From: Gemmatimonadota bacterium
Lineage (GTDB): Bacteria > Latescibacterota > UBA2968 > UBA8231
Direction: 5' to 3'
Assembly (NCBI GenBank): GCA_009840005.1
Contig: VXOR01000086.1
Location: forward strand, 1-64,000
DNA: 64,000 nt
The notes beneath the pieces were generated by a model. It was not told where the DNA came from. It searched no databases and worked only from the letters and a program-made list of their open reading frames with translations. Made by a program: the position numbers and the translations under genes. Shown here piece after piece: positions 54,032 to 63,312 of this stretch (position 1 is its first letter; every line of letters begins with the position of its first letter).

Positions 54032-55585
54032 GTGACGACCGATTTTGTGAGTACCATGATTCCAAACGGATGGCAACAATGCGTTCTGCCCGACTTCGCG
54101 CACATCGTGATGGGGCAGTCACCGCCGTCAACAACCTACAACCGTTCTGGCGACGGTCTCCCCTTCTTCCAAGGAAAGGCGGAGTTTGGAGACCTATACC
54201 CAACGGTCAATATATACTGCTCACAGCCCAACAAAATCGCCAAACAGGGTGCGACTCTCCTGTCAGTTAGAGCCCCAGTCGGACCGACCAATCTCGCGCA
54301 ACAAGATTGTTGTATTGGCCGTGGTCTGGCAGCTATCCATTCTTGTGGTGGGATAGCTCCGAAGTTCCTCTTGTATCTTTTTAGAAGCATCGAACCCGAG
54401 ATTTCGGGCAAGGGCACCGGCTCGACATTCAAAGCCATTACCAAGGGGTTTGTTGAAGATCTCCACTTTGGACTACCTCCTCTCAACGAACAGCGCCGCA
54501 TCGTCGCCAAGATTGAGGAACTATTTTCCGAACTGGACAAGGGCACCGAGAGCCTGAAGGCGGCGCGGGCGAAGCTCAATATCTACCGCCAAGCCGTGCT
54601 CAAGCACGCCTTCGAAGGCAAGCTCACAGCCCAGTGGCGCGAAGAGAACAAAGACAAACTTGAGACGCCCGAACAATTACTCGCTCGCATCAAACAGGAG
54701 CGGGAAGCGCGTTACGAACAGCAACTTCAGGAGTGGAAGGCCGCTGTAAAGGAATGGGAGGAAAGCGGAAAGTCTGGCAAGAGGCCGGCACGGTCCAGAA
54801 TGCCCAAGCCGGTGTCAACGATGGCAGAAGAGGAGATTTCCCACCTAGAATCACTGCCGAGTGGTTGGCTATGGTTGACCGCTGAGTCTGTAGGAATCGT
54901 CCAACTCGGTCGACAACGTTCTCCAAAGAATAGATCTAAGGATTACCCCACGAAGTACATTCGAGCTGCGAACATTACGGAACAGGGTTTGGATTTGGAC
55001 GACGTTCTCGACATGGACTTCCTTCCTCACGAACTAAGCGCATACCGTCTGGAAAAGGGTGATTTGGTGCTGTCTGAAGCATCCGGCAGCGCAGCGCAAG
55101 TCGGGAAGCCAGCGATTTGGGACGATCAGATTCCGAATTGCTGCTTTCAAAACACCGTCATCAGACATCAACCATATTGTCGTGACTATGCGGTTTATCT
55201 GCTTTGGTTGTATCGCTTCTTATATGTGAGCGGGAAATTCGCTCAAGTTGCAGGCGGCGTGGGAATCAATCACTTAAGTGCATTCAAGTTTGCTCAGATT
55301 GCGCTCCCTCTTTGCTCTCTGGCCGAACAGCAAGAAATTGTCCGACTGTTGGAAGAGCGATTCGCGGCGATCGAGCAGCAGGAACGAGAGATCGATTCGG
55401 CCTTGAATCAGGCGGAGATGCTGCGCCAATCCATCCTCAAGAAAGCCTTTACCGGCCAACTCGTCCCGCAGGACCCACGCGACGAACCGGCCTCGGTCCT
55501 TCTTGAGCGCATCAAAGCCGAAAGAGAGAAGGCTGCGCAGAACAACCACTCCAAAAAAACAAGAAAGAAAAAGACGACCGCATGA
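54032..55585 (+). CDS. hsdS: type I restriction enzyme specificity subunit
   Basis: The 517-residue protein has two target-recognition domains. The first starts near MIPNGWQQCVLPDFAHIVMG and ends HFGLPPLNEQRRIVAKIEELF; the second starts SLPSGWLWLTAESVGIVQLG and ends IALPLCSLAEQQEIVRLLEE. Coiled coils separate them and follow the second. The GTG at 54032 abuts the hsdR copy; the ATG at 54059 is a possible alternative. It sets the DNA sequence recognised by the whole complex. Confidence 0.92.
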   Translation: MTTDFVSTMIPNGWQQCVLPDFAHIVMGQSPPSTTYNRSGDGLPFFQGKAEFGDLYPTVNIYCSQPNKIAKQGATLLSVRAPVGPTNLAQQDCCIGRGLAAIHSCGGIAPKFLLYLFRSIEPEISGKGTGSTFKAITKGFVEDLHFGLPPLNEQRRIVAKIEELFSELDKGTESLKAARAKLNIYRQAVLKHAFEGKLTAQWREENKDKLETPEQLLARIKQEREARYEQQLQEWKAAVKEWEESGKSGKRPARSRMPKPVSTMAEEEISHLESLPSGWLWLTAESVGIVQLGRQRSPKNRSKDYPTKYIRAANITEQGLDLDDVLDMDFLPHELSAYRLEKGDLVLSEASGSAAQVGKPAIWDDQIPNCCFQNTVIRHQPYCRDYAVYLLWLYRFLYVSGKFAQVAGGVGINHLSAFKFAQIALPLCSLAEQQEIVRLLEERFAAIEQQEREIDSALNQAEMLRQSILKKAFTGQLVPQDPRDEPASVLLERIKAEREKAAQNNHSKKTRKKKTTA

Positions 55586-57069
55586 ACCCCGCTCCCATCA
55601 TCTCCAAAGTCTGGAGCTTCTGCACCACCCTACGCGATGACGGGGTGAGCTACGGCGACTACCTAGAACAGCTCACCTATCTGATCTTCCTCAAGATGGC
55701 CGACGAGTACGCCAAACCACCGTACAACCGCGACGTCGGCATCCCAGCCGAATTCAACTGGCAGAGCCTGAAGTCGAAAAGAGGTTCAGATCTCGAAGGA
55801 CACTACATCACCCTGCTTCGTGAACTCGGCACCAAGACGAACATGCTAGGCCAGATCTTTACCAAGGCCCAGAACAAAATCCAAGACCCGGCAAAGCTAT
55901 TCCGCCTCATCGACATGGTAGATGACACCCAATGGGTGTCTATGGATGCCGACGTAAAAGGAGATATTTACGAAGGACTCTTGGAGAAGAACGCCGAAGA
56001 TACCAAGTCCGGCGCCGGCCAGTATTTCACGCCGCGCGCGCTCATCTGCGCTATGGTCGAATGCGTCCGCCCCGAACCGGGCACGCTCATCGCCGACCCG
56101 GCCTGCGGCACAGGCGGTTTTTTTCTCGCCGCCTACGACTTCATCACCAACCCGGACAACTTCAACCTAGACAGGAACCAGAAGGCGTTCCTGAAGTACG
56201 AGGCGTTTCACGGCAACGAGATCGTCGCCAATACACGCCGTCTGTGCCTGATGAACATGTTCCTGCACAACATCGGCGAGATCGACGGCGGCGTGTCCAT
56301 ATCGCCCAATGACTCGCTGGTGGCCGATAGCGGAGAGCGCTTTGATTATGTCCTCGCAAATCCACCCTTCGGCAAGAAAAGCTCCATGAGCTTCACGAAC
56401 GAGGAAGGCGAACAGGAGAAAGACGACCTCACCTACAACCGGCAGGACTTCTGGGCGACAACCTCAAACAAACAACTAAATTTCGTGCAGCATATCCGCA
56501 CAATGCTCAAGACCACTGGCCGCGCCGCCGCCGTCGTTCCCGACAACGTGCTGTTTGAAGGCGGTGCCGGTGAGACGATCCGCAAGAAGCTGCTGGATAA
56601 CACCGACCTACACACCATCCTACGCCTGCCGACCGGCGTGTTCTACGCCCAAGGCGTCAAGGCCAATGTGATCTTCTTCGACAACCACGAAGCCAGCCCG
56701 AACCCTTGGACGAAGCAAGTCTGGTACTACGACTACCGCACCAATATTCACCACACTCTTAAGAAGAACCCGATGCGCTTCGAGGATCTGTCGGACTTCA
56801 TAAGCTGCTATAACCCGCAGAACCGACACCAGCGCAAGGCGACTTGGGACGAAAACGACTCACCAGAAGGCCGTTGGCGCAGCTACAGCTACGAAGAAAT
56901 CAGCGCCCGCGACAAAACCAGTCTCGACATCTTCTGGCTCAAGGACGAAAGCCTAACGGACTTGGACAACCTGCCCGAACCCGACGAACTCGCCGAAGAG
57001 ATCATCGAGAACCTAGAGGCAGGTCTCAACAGCTTCCGCGAAGTCTTAGCCGGTTTGGAGACGCGGTAA
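55582..57069 (+). CDS. hsdM: type I restriction enzyme M subunit
   Basis: The 495-residue methyltransferase has the N-terminal helical domain (SYGDYLEQLTYLIFLKMADEY) and SAGQYFTPRALICAM-type loop (here SGAGQYFTPRALICAM). AdoMet motif I is DPACGTGGFFLAAYDF near 172, and the catalytic motif NPPFGKKSSM near 260. It methylates adenine in the target set by HsdS. It overlaps hsdS by four bases (ATGA). Confidence 0.95.
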   Translation: MNPAPIISKVWSFCTTLRDDGVSYGDYLEQLTYLIFLKMADEYAKPPYNRDVGIPAEFNWQSLKSKRGSDLEGHYITLLRELGTKTNMLGQIFTKAQNKIQDPAKLFRLIDMVDDTQWVSMDADVKGDIYEGLLEKNAEDTKSGAGQYFTPRALICAMVECVRPEPGTLIADPACGTGGFFLAAYDFITNPDNFNLDRNQKAFLKYEAFHGNEIVANTRRLCLMNMFLHNIGEIDGGVSISPNDSLVADSGERFDYVLANPPFGKKSSMSFTNEEGEQEKDDLTYNRQDFWATTSNKQLNFVQHIRTMLKTTGRAAAVVPDNVLFEGGAGETIRKKLLDNTDLHTILRLPTGVFYAQGVKANVIFFDNHEASPNPWTKQVWYYDYRTNIHHTLKKNPMRFEDLSDFISCYNPQNRHQRKATWDENDSPEGRWRSYSYEEISARDKTSLDIFWLKDESLTDLDNLPEPDELAEEIIENLEAGLNSFREVLAGLETR

Positions 57070-57088
57070 TACGCCTTGTGATTGTACT

Positions 57089-57112
57089 TCACCGACATTA
57101 AGGTTACGCCCT
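57089..57112. repeat. 24-bp repeat of the dehydratase gene start, copy 1
   Basis: These 24 bases are identical to 59109-59132, the codons for ITDIKVTP at the beginning of the enolase-superfamily gene. The copy ends exactly where the AlbA_2 gene begins. Confidence 0.9.
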
Positions 57113-58720
57113 ATGACCGGCAAACTTCCCATCAACATCGACCACCTGCTGCGCCAGCGCACCATCGAAGGCGAACGCATCGAGTACAAGGCTGGTTGGA
57201 ATCCGCAGAGCGTGCTGCACACCATCTGCGCCTTTGCCAACGACTTCCACAACCTAGGCGGCGGCTACGTGGTCTTGGGCGTCGAGGAACAAAATGGTCG
57301 CCCAATTTTGCCGCCCAAGGGCATCAGGCCCGATGCCATCGATGCGATACAGAAGGAACTACTCAATCTGGGACATGCCGCCATACAGCCGCATTACCAT
57401 CCCCTCACCGCTACCTATAACGTCGATGGCCAGACCATCCTCGTCCTCTGGGTGCCCGGCGGCGAAACCCGTCCCTACAAAGCCAAAGTGAATCTGAGTG
57501 CAGAGCGCAACGATTGGGCTTACTTCATTCGCAGACACAGCAGCACGGTTCGCGCCAAGGGTCAGGACGAGCGTGAGCTGCTCAGTCTAGCGGCCACAGT
57601 ACCTTTTGACGACCGCTATCGCCAGACTGCTTCGCTTGATGACCTGTCCCATCGGCTGATCCGTGAGTTTCTCGGTGAAATCGGCAGCGAACTGGCATCG
57701 GAAGCAGAGGGCCTATCTGTTGAGGACTTGGGCAAGCGCCTGAATATCGTCGGCGGCCCGCCCGAGGCGATGTTTCCGAAGAACGTCGGTCTGCTGTTCT
57801 TCAATGAGCGACCAGACAAGTTTTTTCCGGCCACCCAGATCGATGTCGTGTGGTTTCCCGATGGGCCGGGCGGCGATCAGTTCGAGGAGAAGGAGTTCCG
57901 CGGGCCGTTGTCCATCATTCTCAGCGAGGCGATCAGTTACATTGAGCGGAACTACCTGAAGGAAACCGTCGTCAAGTATCCCCACAAGCCGGAGGCCGAG
58001 CGATTCTGGAATTTTCCGATTGGTGCCATCGAAGAGGCGCTGGTGAACGCCATCTACCATCGCTCATACGAGGAGCGGGAGCCGGTTGAAGTTCGGATCA
58101 CCCGCGAAGAGTTGCTGGTCTTGAGTTATCCCGGTGCAGACCGCTCCATCCGTATGGATGACTTCAAGAAGGGGCAGGCCGTGAGCAGGCGCTACCGGAA
58201 CCGGCGTATTGGTGAGTTTCTGAAAGAACTCGACCTCGCCGAGGCGCGCTCAACCGGCGTGCCGAAAATTTTCCGGGCCATGCGACAGAACGGCTCACCC
58301 GAACCCATCTTTGAAAGCGATGAGGATCGGACCTGGTTTCGGGTGCGCCTGCCGGTACATGAACGGGTTTCTCTTGCGGCGACCGACCAAGATACCATAC
58401 ATGACACCCAACAAGATAAGTCATTGAAAAATAAAGAGAAAGGTCAAGATACCCCCCAAGATACCCCCCAAGATAATGGTCATATTGAACGGCTAGTGGC
58501 AGCCCTGACCGGGGAGATGAGCCGTGCTGAATTGTTGGCGGCACTGCTACTCACAGACCGGAAAAACCTCAGAACATCCTACCTGCAACCGGCTCTTGAC
58601 GCTGGCCTGATCGAGATGACTCTCCCCGACAAGCCCACTAGTCGCCACCAGCGCTATCGCCGAACTGCCGACGGCGAGGCGCTCGCTGAACAAATCAAAC
58701 GGAAGAACGCCCCCACATGA
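57113..58720 (+). CDS. AlbA_2 (Schlafen-like) ATP-binding protein
   Basis: The 535-residue protein has an N-terminal AlbA_2 domain (IEGERIEYKAGWN, ICAFANDFHNLGGGYVVLGVEE, about 18-55). A middle region follows, and a GHKL-like ATP-binding domain (NFPIGAIEEALVNAIYHRSYEEREPV, about 301-326). Near 440-455 is a QDTP repeat, and a C-terminal winged-helix-like part follows. Such proteins often accompany type I restriction genes and may regulate or assist them. It overlaps a truncated hsdM copy by four bases, the same spacing as hsdS-hsdM. Confidence 0.85.
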   Translation: MTGKLPINIDHLLRQRTIEGERIEYKAGWNPQSVLHTICAFANDFHNLGGGYVVLGVEEQNGRPILPPKGIRPDAIDAIQKELLNLGHAAIQPHYHPLTATYNVDGQTILVLWVPGGETRPYKAKVNLSAERNDWAYFIRRHSSTVRAKGQDERELLSLAATVPFDDRYRQTASLDDLSHRLIREFLGEIGSELASEAEGLSVEDLGKRLNIVGGPPEAMFPKNVGLLFFNERPDKFFPATQIDVVWFPDGPGGDQFEEKEFRGPLSIILSEAISYIERNYLKETVVKYPHKPEAERFWNFPIGAIEEALVNAIYHRSYEEREPVEVRITREELLVLSYPGADRSIRMDDFKKGQAVSRRYRNRRIGEFLKELDLAEARSTGVPKIFRAMRQNGSPEPIFESDEDRTWFRVRLPVHERVSLAATDQDTIHDTQQDKSLKNKEKGQDTPQDTPQDNGHIERLVAALTGEMSRAELLAALLLTDRKNLRTSYLQPALDAGLIEMTLPDKPTSRHQRYRRTADGEALAEQIKRKNAPT

Positions 58721-58851
58721 ACACCGCTCCCATCGTCTCCAAAGTCTGGAGCTTCTGCACTACCTTACGCGATGACGGGGTGAGCTATGGCGACTACCTA
58801 GAGCAGCTCACCTATCTGATCTTCCTCAAGATGGCCGACGTCTCCGACTAG
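58717..58851 (+). pseudogene. truncated second hsdM gene
   Basis: The 44-codon frame starts MNTAPIVSKVWSFCTTLRDD and differs from the first 41 residues of the intact HsdM at two positions, then stops after ADVSD. It is a 5' fragment of a second type I locus in which the AlbA_2 gene lay directly upstream of hsdM. Confidence 0.9.
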
Positions 58852-58860
58852 AGATAATCG

Positions 58861-59043
58861 ATGCCAAAACGACCCAATGTGATTCTTATCGTCGCCGACG
58901 ACATGGGCTATGGCGATTTTGGCGTTTTTAACGACGGCCCGGCCCGCACGCCCCATCTCGACGCGCTGGTTGGCGAGGGGGTCGAGGCGGAAAGGCGGCG
59001 GATTCAGCCTGACGGCTCTATATTGGAGATCGTGGACGGATGA
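58861..59043 (+). pseudogene. truncated sulfatase gene
   Basis: The first 41 residues (PNVILIVADDMGYGDFGVF, ARTPHLDALVGEGV) are the start of an alkaline-phosphatase-superfamily sulfatase with its metal-binding DD pair. The CxPxR active-site motif and everything after it are missing. The last 19 residues come from other sequence, so the gene was cut at about 58983. Confidence 0.8.
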
Positions 59044-59101
59044 AATACCCACCCGATAAGCACCTTCGTGCACATCCGAGTTTGCCAACGAAAGAGAGAC
59101 C

Positions 59102-60259
59102 ATGAAGATCACCGACATTAAGGTTACGCCCTCCCTCGGCGCGGAAAATCGCCACTGGTCCTTGCTGAAAATTTTCACCGACGAAGGCATCGTCGGCCTC
59201 GGCGAGTGGGCTGGGGGGGCCATCGAGCAGCTCAAACAAATGCTCATCGGCCGCGACCCGACCAACATCAATCAACTGCACTACGACCACCTGTGGCAGA
59301 TGCAGGGTCGCGGGGCCGGCGTGGAAATCGCCCTGTGGGACATCCGAGGCAAGCAGCTCGACGCGCCCATGCACGAGCTACTGGGCGGCAAACTGCGCGA
59401 CCGCATCCGCGTGTACTGCGACTGCCACTCGGGAGCGCACTGGACGCGGGAAGACTACGCGCGGCGCTGGCGGGAGACGCGGGCCAGCGGGCAATTGGAT
59501 CCGGTGTACGAAACCAGCGCCTACGTATCCATGGCCAAAGAAGTAGTGGCCGAAGGATACACCGCGATCAAGTTCGATCTCGATGTGCCCAACCCTTGGA
59601 AGCTCGATGCGTACGACCGCTCCATCAGCCGTCGGCAGCACCATCACATCGTCTCCACCATCGAAAGCCTGCGCCAAGCGATTGGCCCTTACATCGACTT
59701 ATCCATCGACTTGCACGGTTCCTTCAACCTCGCCGACGCCCTGCGCATCTGCAAAGACGTGGAGCACCTCGACCTGCTGTGGTTGGAGGATCCCATCCGC
59801 TGGGAGTGGGGCAATGTCGCCGCCTTGGCCAAAATCTGCCAACAGACCGAGACGCCGATCTGCACCGGCGAGATCTTTTACGGGGCCAAGATGTTCCGCG
59901 AGTTAATGGAACAACAAGCGTGCGACCTGCTAGAGCCAGACATCCCCCACAGCGGCGGAGCCATTGAAATCCGCCGCATCGCCGAGCTAGCCGAAATGTA
60001 CCACATGTCGGTCGCCCCCCACTACATGCGGAGCGCGGTTACGGGCATGGCCGCGGTGCATATCTGTGCCACCCTGCCCAATTTCCTCGCCCTAGAGCAC
60101 CACTCGCGCAACATCCCGCTGTGGGGCACCATGCTCGACATCAAGAATCCAATTCAGCAAGGCTACATCGCCGTGCCCGACGGCCCTGGCTTGGGCGTCG
60201 ATCTAGACGAAGAAGCCATCGCCGCCGCGCTGCCTGCCGGAGTGCCGCTGTGGTCCTGA
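59102..60259 (+). CDS. enolase-superfamily (mandelate racemase-like) dehydratase
   Basis: The 385-residue protein has the capping domain (MKITDIKVTPSLGAE) and a barrel with AIKFDLDVPNPWKLD (Lys near 148), the metal ligands DLHGSFNLADAL, WLEDPIRWEWGN and TGEIFYG, and the distal His in SVAPHYMRSAVTGMAAVH. The type is that of galactonate/mannonate dehydratase-like sugar-acid dehydratases. Substrate is unknown. The beginning of the gene is duplicated at 57089. Confidence 0.9.
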   Translation: MKITDIKVTPSLGAENRHWSLLKIFTDEGIVGLGEWAGGAIEQLKQMLIGRDPTNINQLHYDHLWQMQGRGAGVEIALWDIRGKQLDAPMHELLGGKLRDRIRVYCDCHSGAHWTREDYARRWRETRASGQLDPVYETSAYVSMAKEVVAEGYTAIKFDLDVPNPWKLDAYDRSISRRQHHHIVSTIESLRQAIGPYIDLSIDLHGSFNLADALRICKDVEHLDLLWLEDPIRWEWGNVAALAKICQQTETPICTGEIFYGAKMFRELMEQQACDLLEPDIPHSGGAIEIRRIAELAEMYHMSVAPHYMRSAVTGMAAVHICATLPNFLALEHHSRNIPLWGTMLDIKNPIQQGYIAVPDGPGLGVDLDEEAIAAALPAGVPLWS

Positions 60260-60294
60260 GCCGCCGCGCATCCGTGATCGTCTTGTGATATTAT

Positions 60295-60324
60295 TCTGCG
60301 TCCATCTGCGTCCATCTGCGGATT
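60295..60324. repeat. CATCTGCGTCCATCTGCGG repeat, copy 3
   Basis: Three TCTGCG(T/G) units in tandem, TCTGCGTCCA twice then TCTGCGGATT, lie between the dehydratase and aldehyde dehydrogenase genes. Copies 1 and 2 are at 18269-18300 and 34852-34881. Confidence 0.75.
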
Positions 60325-60346
60325 ACTCTATATAGGAGCACTAATT

Positions 60347-61795
60347 ATGAAATCGCAAAACTACATCGACGGCCAGTGGGTCGGGGCCTCGGACGGAAAG
60401 ACCTTTGCCCAGCGCAATCCAGCCGACCTAGAACAAGTAACCGGCGAGTGGCCCCAAGGCACCAGCGCCGACGCCGAACAGGCCATTGAAGCGGCGCACG
60501 CGGCGTTCCCAGCGTGGGCCGACATGGGGGTGTACCAGCGGGCAGAGTACCTGTCCCGTGCAGTCGCCGTGCTAAAGGGGCGAGCCGAAGAAATCGCCGC
60601 CATCCTCACCGCGGAAAATGGCAAGACGCTCGACGAAGCGCACACCGAAATAGGCTCGGCGGTGCGCGAGATGGAATTCCAGATCGCCCAAGGGATTTCC
60701 ATATGCGGCCAGACCGCGCCCTCGGCGCAAGCGGGGGTGTTCGCCTACAGCGTGCGGCGGCCCCTCGGGGTGGCGTCGATCATCAGCCCTTGGAACTTTC
60801 CGTTCAACGTGCCGGGGCGCAAGTGTACGCCAGCGCTGATCAGCGGCAACACCATCGTCTTCAAGCCGGCGAGCCTGACGCCCGGAGCCGGGCGGGCTTT
60901 CGTCGATATTTTTGCCGAGGCAGGACTACCTCCGGGCGTGCTGAACTTCGTCTGCGGCGGAGGCAGTACAGTCGGGGAAACCATGATAACGCATCCGTTG
61001 GTCCAGTCAATTTCCTTTACGGGCTCGACCCAAGTGGGCCGGGGCATTCAGCAACGCGCCGCCCAAGGGATCATCCGCACGCAACTGGAAATGGGCGGCA
61101 AAAATCCCGCAGTTATCTTGGCCGACGCCGACCTCGACATGGCCGCGGACGCCGTCGTCAAGGCGGCTTACGCCTGCGCCGGACAGTGGTGCACTTCGAC
61201 GAGCCGTGCAATCGCCGAGCGCGAGGTCGCCGCAGCCTTCACCGACAAAGTGCTAGAGCGCGTCAAGCAAATTCGCGTGGGAAATGGGACAGAAGACGGG
61301 GTGGATATGGGGCCAGTGTGCGGCACGGACCAGCTCGAAACCATCGAAGCCTACATCGAGATCGGCAAAGCAGAAGGAGCCTGCATCGCGCACGGCGGCG
61401 AGCGCCTGACCGACAACGGATTCGACAAAGGATGTTTTATCGCGCCGACAGTCTTTACCAATGTCCAGCCACAGATGCGCATCGCCCAAGAGGAAATCTT
61501 CGGCCCGGTATTGTGCCTGATGGTAGCAGAGGATTTCTCCGAAGCCCTAGAGATCGCCAATGGTGTGGAGTTTGGGCTGGCCTCGTCCATTTTCACCCGG
61601 GACATTGGCCGGGCTTTTCAGTTTTTGGAAGAAACCGACGTGGGGCTGACGCACGTGAACATGATGACGGCCTACCGCGAGCCCCAGCTCTCATTCGGCG
61701 GAGTGAAGGCTTCCGGGCACGGGATCCCGGAATCGGGCGACACTGGAATCGAGTTTTTCACCGAGCACAAGGTCGCCTTTATCAATTATCACTAA
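60347..61795 (+). CDS. NAD(P)-dependent aldehyde dehydrogenase
   Basis: The 482-residue enzyme has SPWNFPFNVPGRK (about 145-157), the cofactor loop FTGSTQVGRGIQQ, the general-base Glu in LEMGGKNPAVIL (near 250) and the nucleophile Cys in GQWCTSTSRAI (near 284). It is closest in style to 2,5-dioxovalerate/succinic-semialdehyde dehydrogenases, which would complete an oxidative sugar-acid route after the upstream dehydratase. The 3' end overlaps the convergent PhyH gene by 14 bases. Confidence 0.92.
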   Translation: MKSQNYIDGQWVGASDGKTFAQRNPADLEQVTGEWPQGTSADAEQAIEAAHAAFPAWADMGVYQRAEYLSRAVAVLKGRAEEIAAILTAENGKTLDEAHTEIGSAVREMEFQIAQGISICGQTAPSAQAGVFAYSVRRPLGVASIISPWNFPFNVPGRKCTPALISGNTIVFKPASLTPGAGRAFVDIFAEAGLPPGVLNFVCGGGSTVGETMITHPLVQSISFTGSTQVGRGIQQRAAQGIIRTQLEMGGKNPAVILADADLDMAADAVVKAAYACAGQWCTSTSRAIAEREVAAAFTDKVLERVKQIRVGNGTEDGVDMGPVCGTDQLETIEAYIEIGKAEGACIAHGGERLTDNGFDKGCFIAPTVFTNVQPQMRIAQEEIFGPVLCLMVAEDFSEALEIANGVEFGLASSIFTRDIGRAFQFLEETDVGLTHVNMMTAYREPQLSFGGVKASGHGIPESGDTGIEFFTEHKVAFINYH

Positions 61796-62570
61796 TAGGC
61801 TGGTAGGTCGGGAAGACGCGGGGAAAGGCGCAGCCCGTGGTCTTTTGGCGGGTGGCTGCGTCAATGTAGCAGACGCTGAAAGCGCGGCGCGGGCGATTGG
61901 TGTTATTCGTCTCCGAGCGGTGCAAGGTCCAGTTGTGCAAAAGCACCACCTCGCCTTTTTCCATTTCCAAATACAGCCGCTTCTCATCCGGGGCGTGCTG
62001 CGTGCGCTCGTCCTCCGAGAGCTGGTCGCCCGTCTCGGGGATTAAGGTGTGGTGCGAGCTGGGGATGATTTGCAGGCAGCCGTTGGCAACGCGCGTGTCG
62101 TCGAGCGCAGTCCACACCGTGACTTTGGGGGGAATGCTCAGTTGCCAGCCGCCAGCGCCGTCTTGGTGCCAGTTGATCAGGACGCCCTGCTCGGCGGGCT
62201 TGTTGAAAAACATGGCGCGAAAAATCGAGACCTCCGCGGCGACGATTTTGGCGGTTAAGTCGCGGAAGAGCGGCTTTTGCATGTAGTCCAAGAACAGCGG
62301 ATCCTGCTCCAGATCCTGAATTTTGCGGTACTTGAGCGAAGAGCCTTTAAACTCCTTGGTCTGCCGCGAAAGCTCGGGGTTGCCGGCCGAAGGGCATAGC
62401 TGCATGAGCATGTTGTCGTAGCGCACTTCGCCGAGCATGATCTGGTCGATGCGCTGGCAGAGGGCGTCGATTTCCTCGTGGGAAGCCACATGGCCGAGGC
62501 GCACGTAGCCCTGCTCTTGAAACTGGTCGAGTTCTTCGGCACTTAGTTCGGAGGCGTGGAGAGCGGTCAT
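61782..62570 (-). CDS. phytanoyl-CoA dioxygenase family protein 3
   Basis: The 262-residue protein has FQEQGYVRLGHVASHEEID near the start, Fe(II) ligands in NWHQDGAGGWQLS (near 135) and IIPSSHHTLIP. The distal HRSETNNTNRPRRAFSVCY carries His and the 2-oxoglutarate Arg. The ATG at 62570 with AAAGGAG upstream is preferred over the much longer frame to 62717. It is convergent with the aldehyde dehydrogenase. Confidence 0.9.
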   Translation of the reverse strand: MTALHASELSAEELDQFQEQGYVRLGHVASHEEIDALCQRIDQIMLGEVRYDNMLMQLCPSAGNPELSRQTKEFKGSSLKYRKIQDLEQDPLFLDYMQKPLFRDLTAKIVAAEVSIFRAMFFNKPAEQGVLINWHQDGAGGWQLSIPPKVTVWTALDDTRVANGCLQIIPSSHHTLIPETGDQLSEDERTQHAPDEKRLYLEMEKGEVVLLHNWTLHRSETNNTNRPRRAFSVCYIDAATRQKTTGCAFPRVFPTYQPISDN

Positions 62571-62587
62571 GGAAAGCTCCTTTGATC

Positions 62588-63235
62588 TTAAGCGAGGCGA
62601 GCGAGCGCCTCTTGCCGGCTGATGCGGCGAAAGGATTGTTCGAGGACGGGGCCTTGGTCCTGCCAGCCTCCTTCGCGCTCGCCGTCGGGCACGGAATCCC
62701 AAACGCGTTGGCACCAATCGGCGAGCGGATCTGCTGGGGAGCGGATCACCAAGTCGGGATCGGCGACCGCACCGGTGACCGAATACGCATAGCAGGTTTC
62801 GATGAGCCGCTCAGCTGCGGCTAGCTGCTGCCGCTGGTACTCGCGCGGGATCGAAGGGCCGTCGGGCACGAGCAGGATGTTGACACCGCGGTCGGTGATC
62901 GCGTTGAGCCGCTCGACCGCATCCGTACCGACCAACACGTCCTTGTGCTCCGGCCAGATGTCGAACATCCCGTAGGCCGCCTTGGGCTCGCGCGATTGAA
63001 AGGTGAAGTTATCGGGATACGCGAAAAAATCCTCGCCCGTGGCGCGATAGGTATTGTAAAAGGCGGTTACGTGGGCCATGATCAAATTGACAGCCCCGAC
63101 GCCCTCGAGGCGATTGGGCGCTAGCACCCCCAGCCTCTTGGTATTGGTAAAGCCGCGAAAGTACTCTGCCAGCGCGACCGGTTGGCCGCTGACAAGTATC
63201 TCAAAATCGCTGTCGCCGAGTGTTGAACTGTGCAT
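62588..63235 (-). CDS. hypothetical protein of a catabolic neighbourhood
   Basis: The 215-residue protein has no signal peptide or membrane segment. It shows ordered segments such as VNLIMAHVTAFYNTYRATGEDFF, YPDNFTFQS and GMFDIWPEHKDVLVG, then NAITDRGVNILLVPDG. I recognise no domain. It lies 17 bases upstream of PhyH 3 on the same strand, so it is probably cotranscribed with it. ATG at 63235 with GGTGGAG upstream. Confidence 0.7.
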   Translation of the reverse strand: MHSSTLGDSDFEILVSGQPVALAEYFRGFTNTKRLGVLAPNRLEGVGAVNLIMAHVTAFYNTYRATGEDFFAYPDNFTFQSREPKAAYGMFDIWPEHKDVLVGTDAVERLNAITDRGVNILLVPDGPSIPREYQRQQLAAAERLIETCYAYSVTGAVADPDLVIRSPADPLADWCQRVWDSVPDGEREGGWQDQGPVLEQSFRRISRQEALARLA

Positions 63236-63312
63236 GGGTAACTCCACCTAACATTTCAAATATGTAACGCCATTTGCCGCGCCGCCACAAGCTGTTAGGT
63301 CGCCAGCCATAC

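Noticed and set aside
58717..59108. ssrA 3' end repeat as right attachment site of the defence island
   Set aside because: No copy of the tmRNA T-arm/acceptor sequence was found around the 59 kb border.
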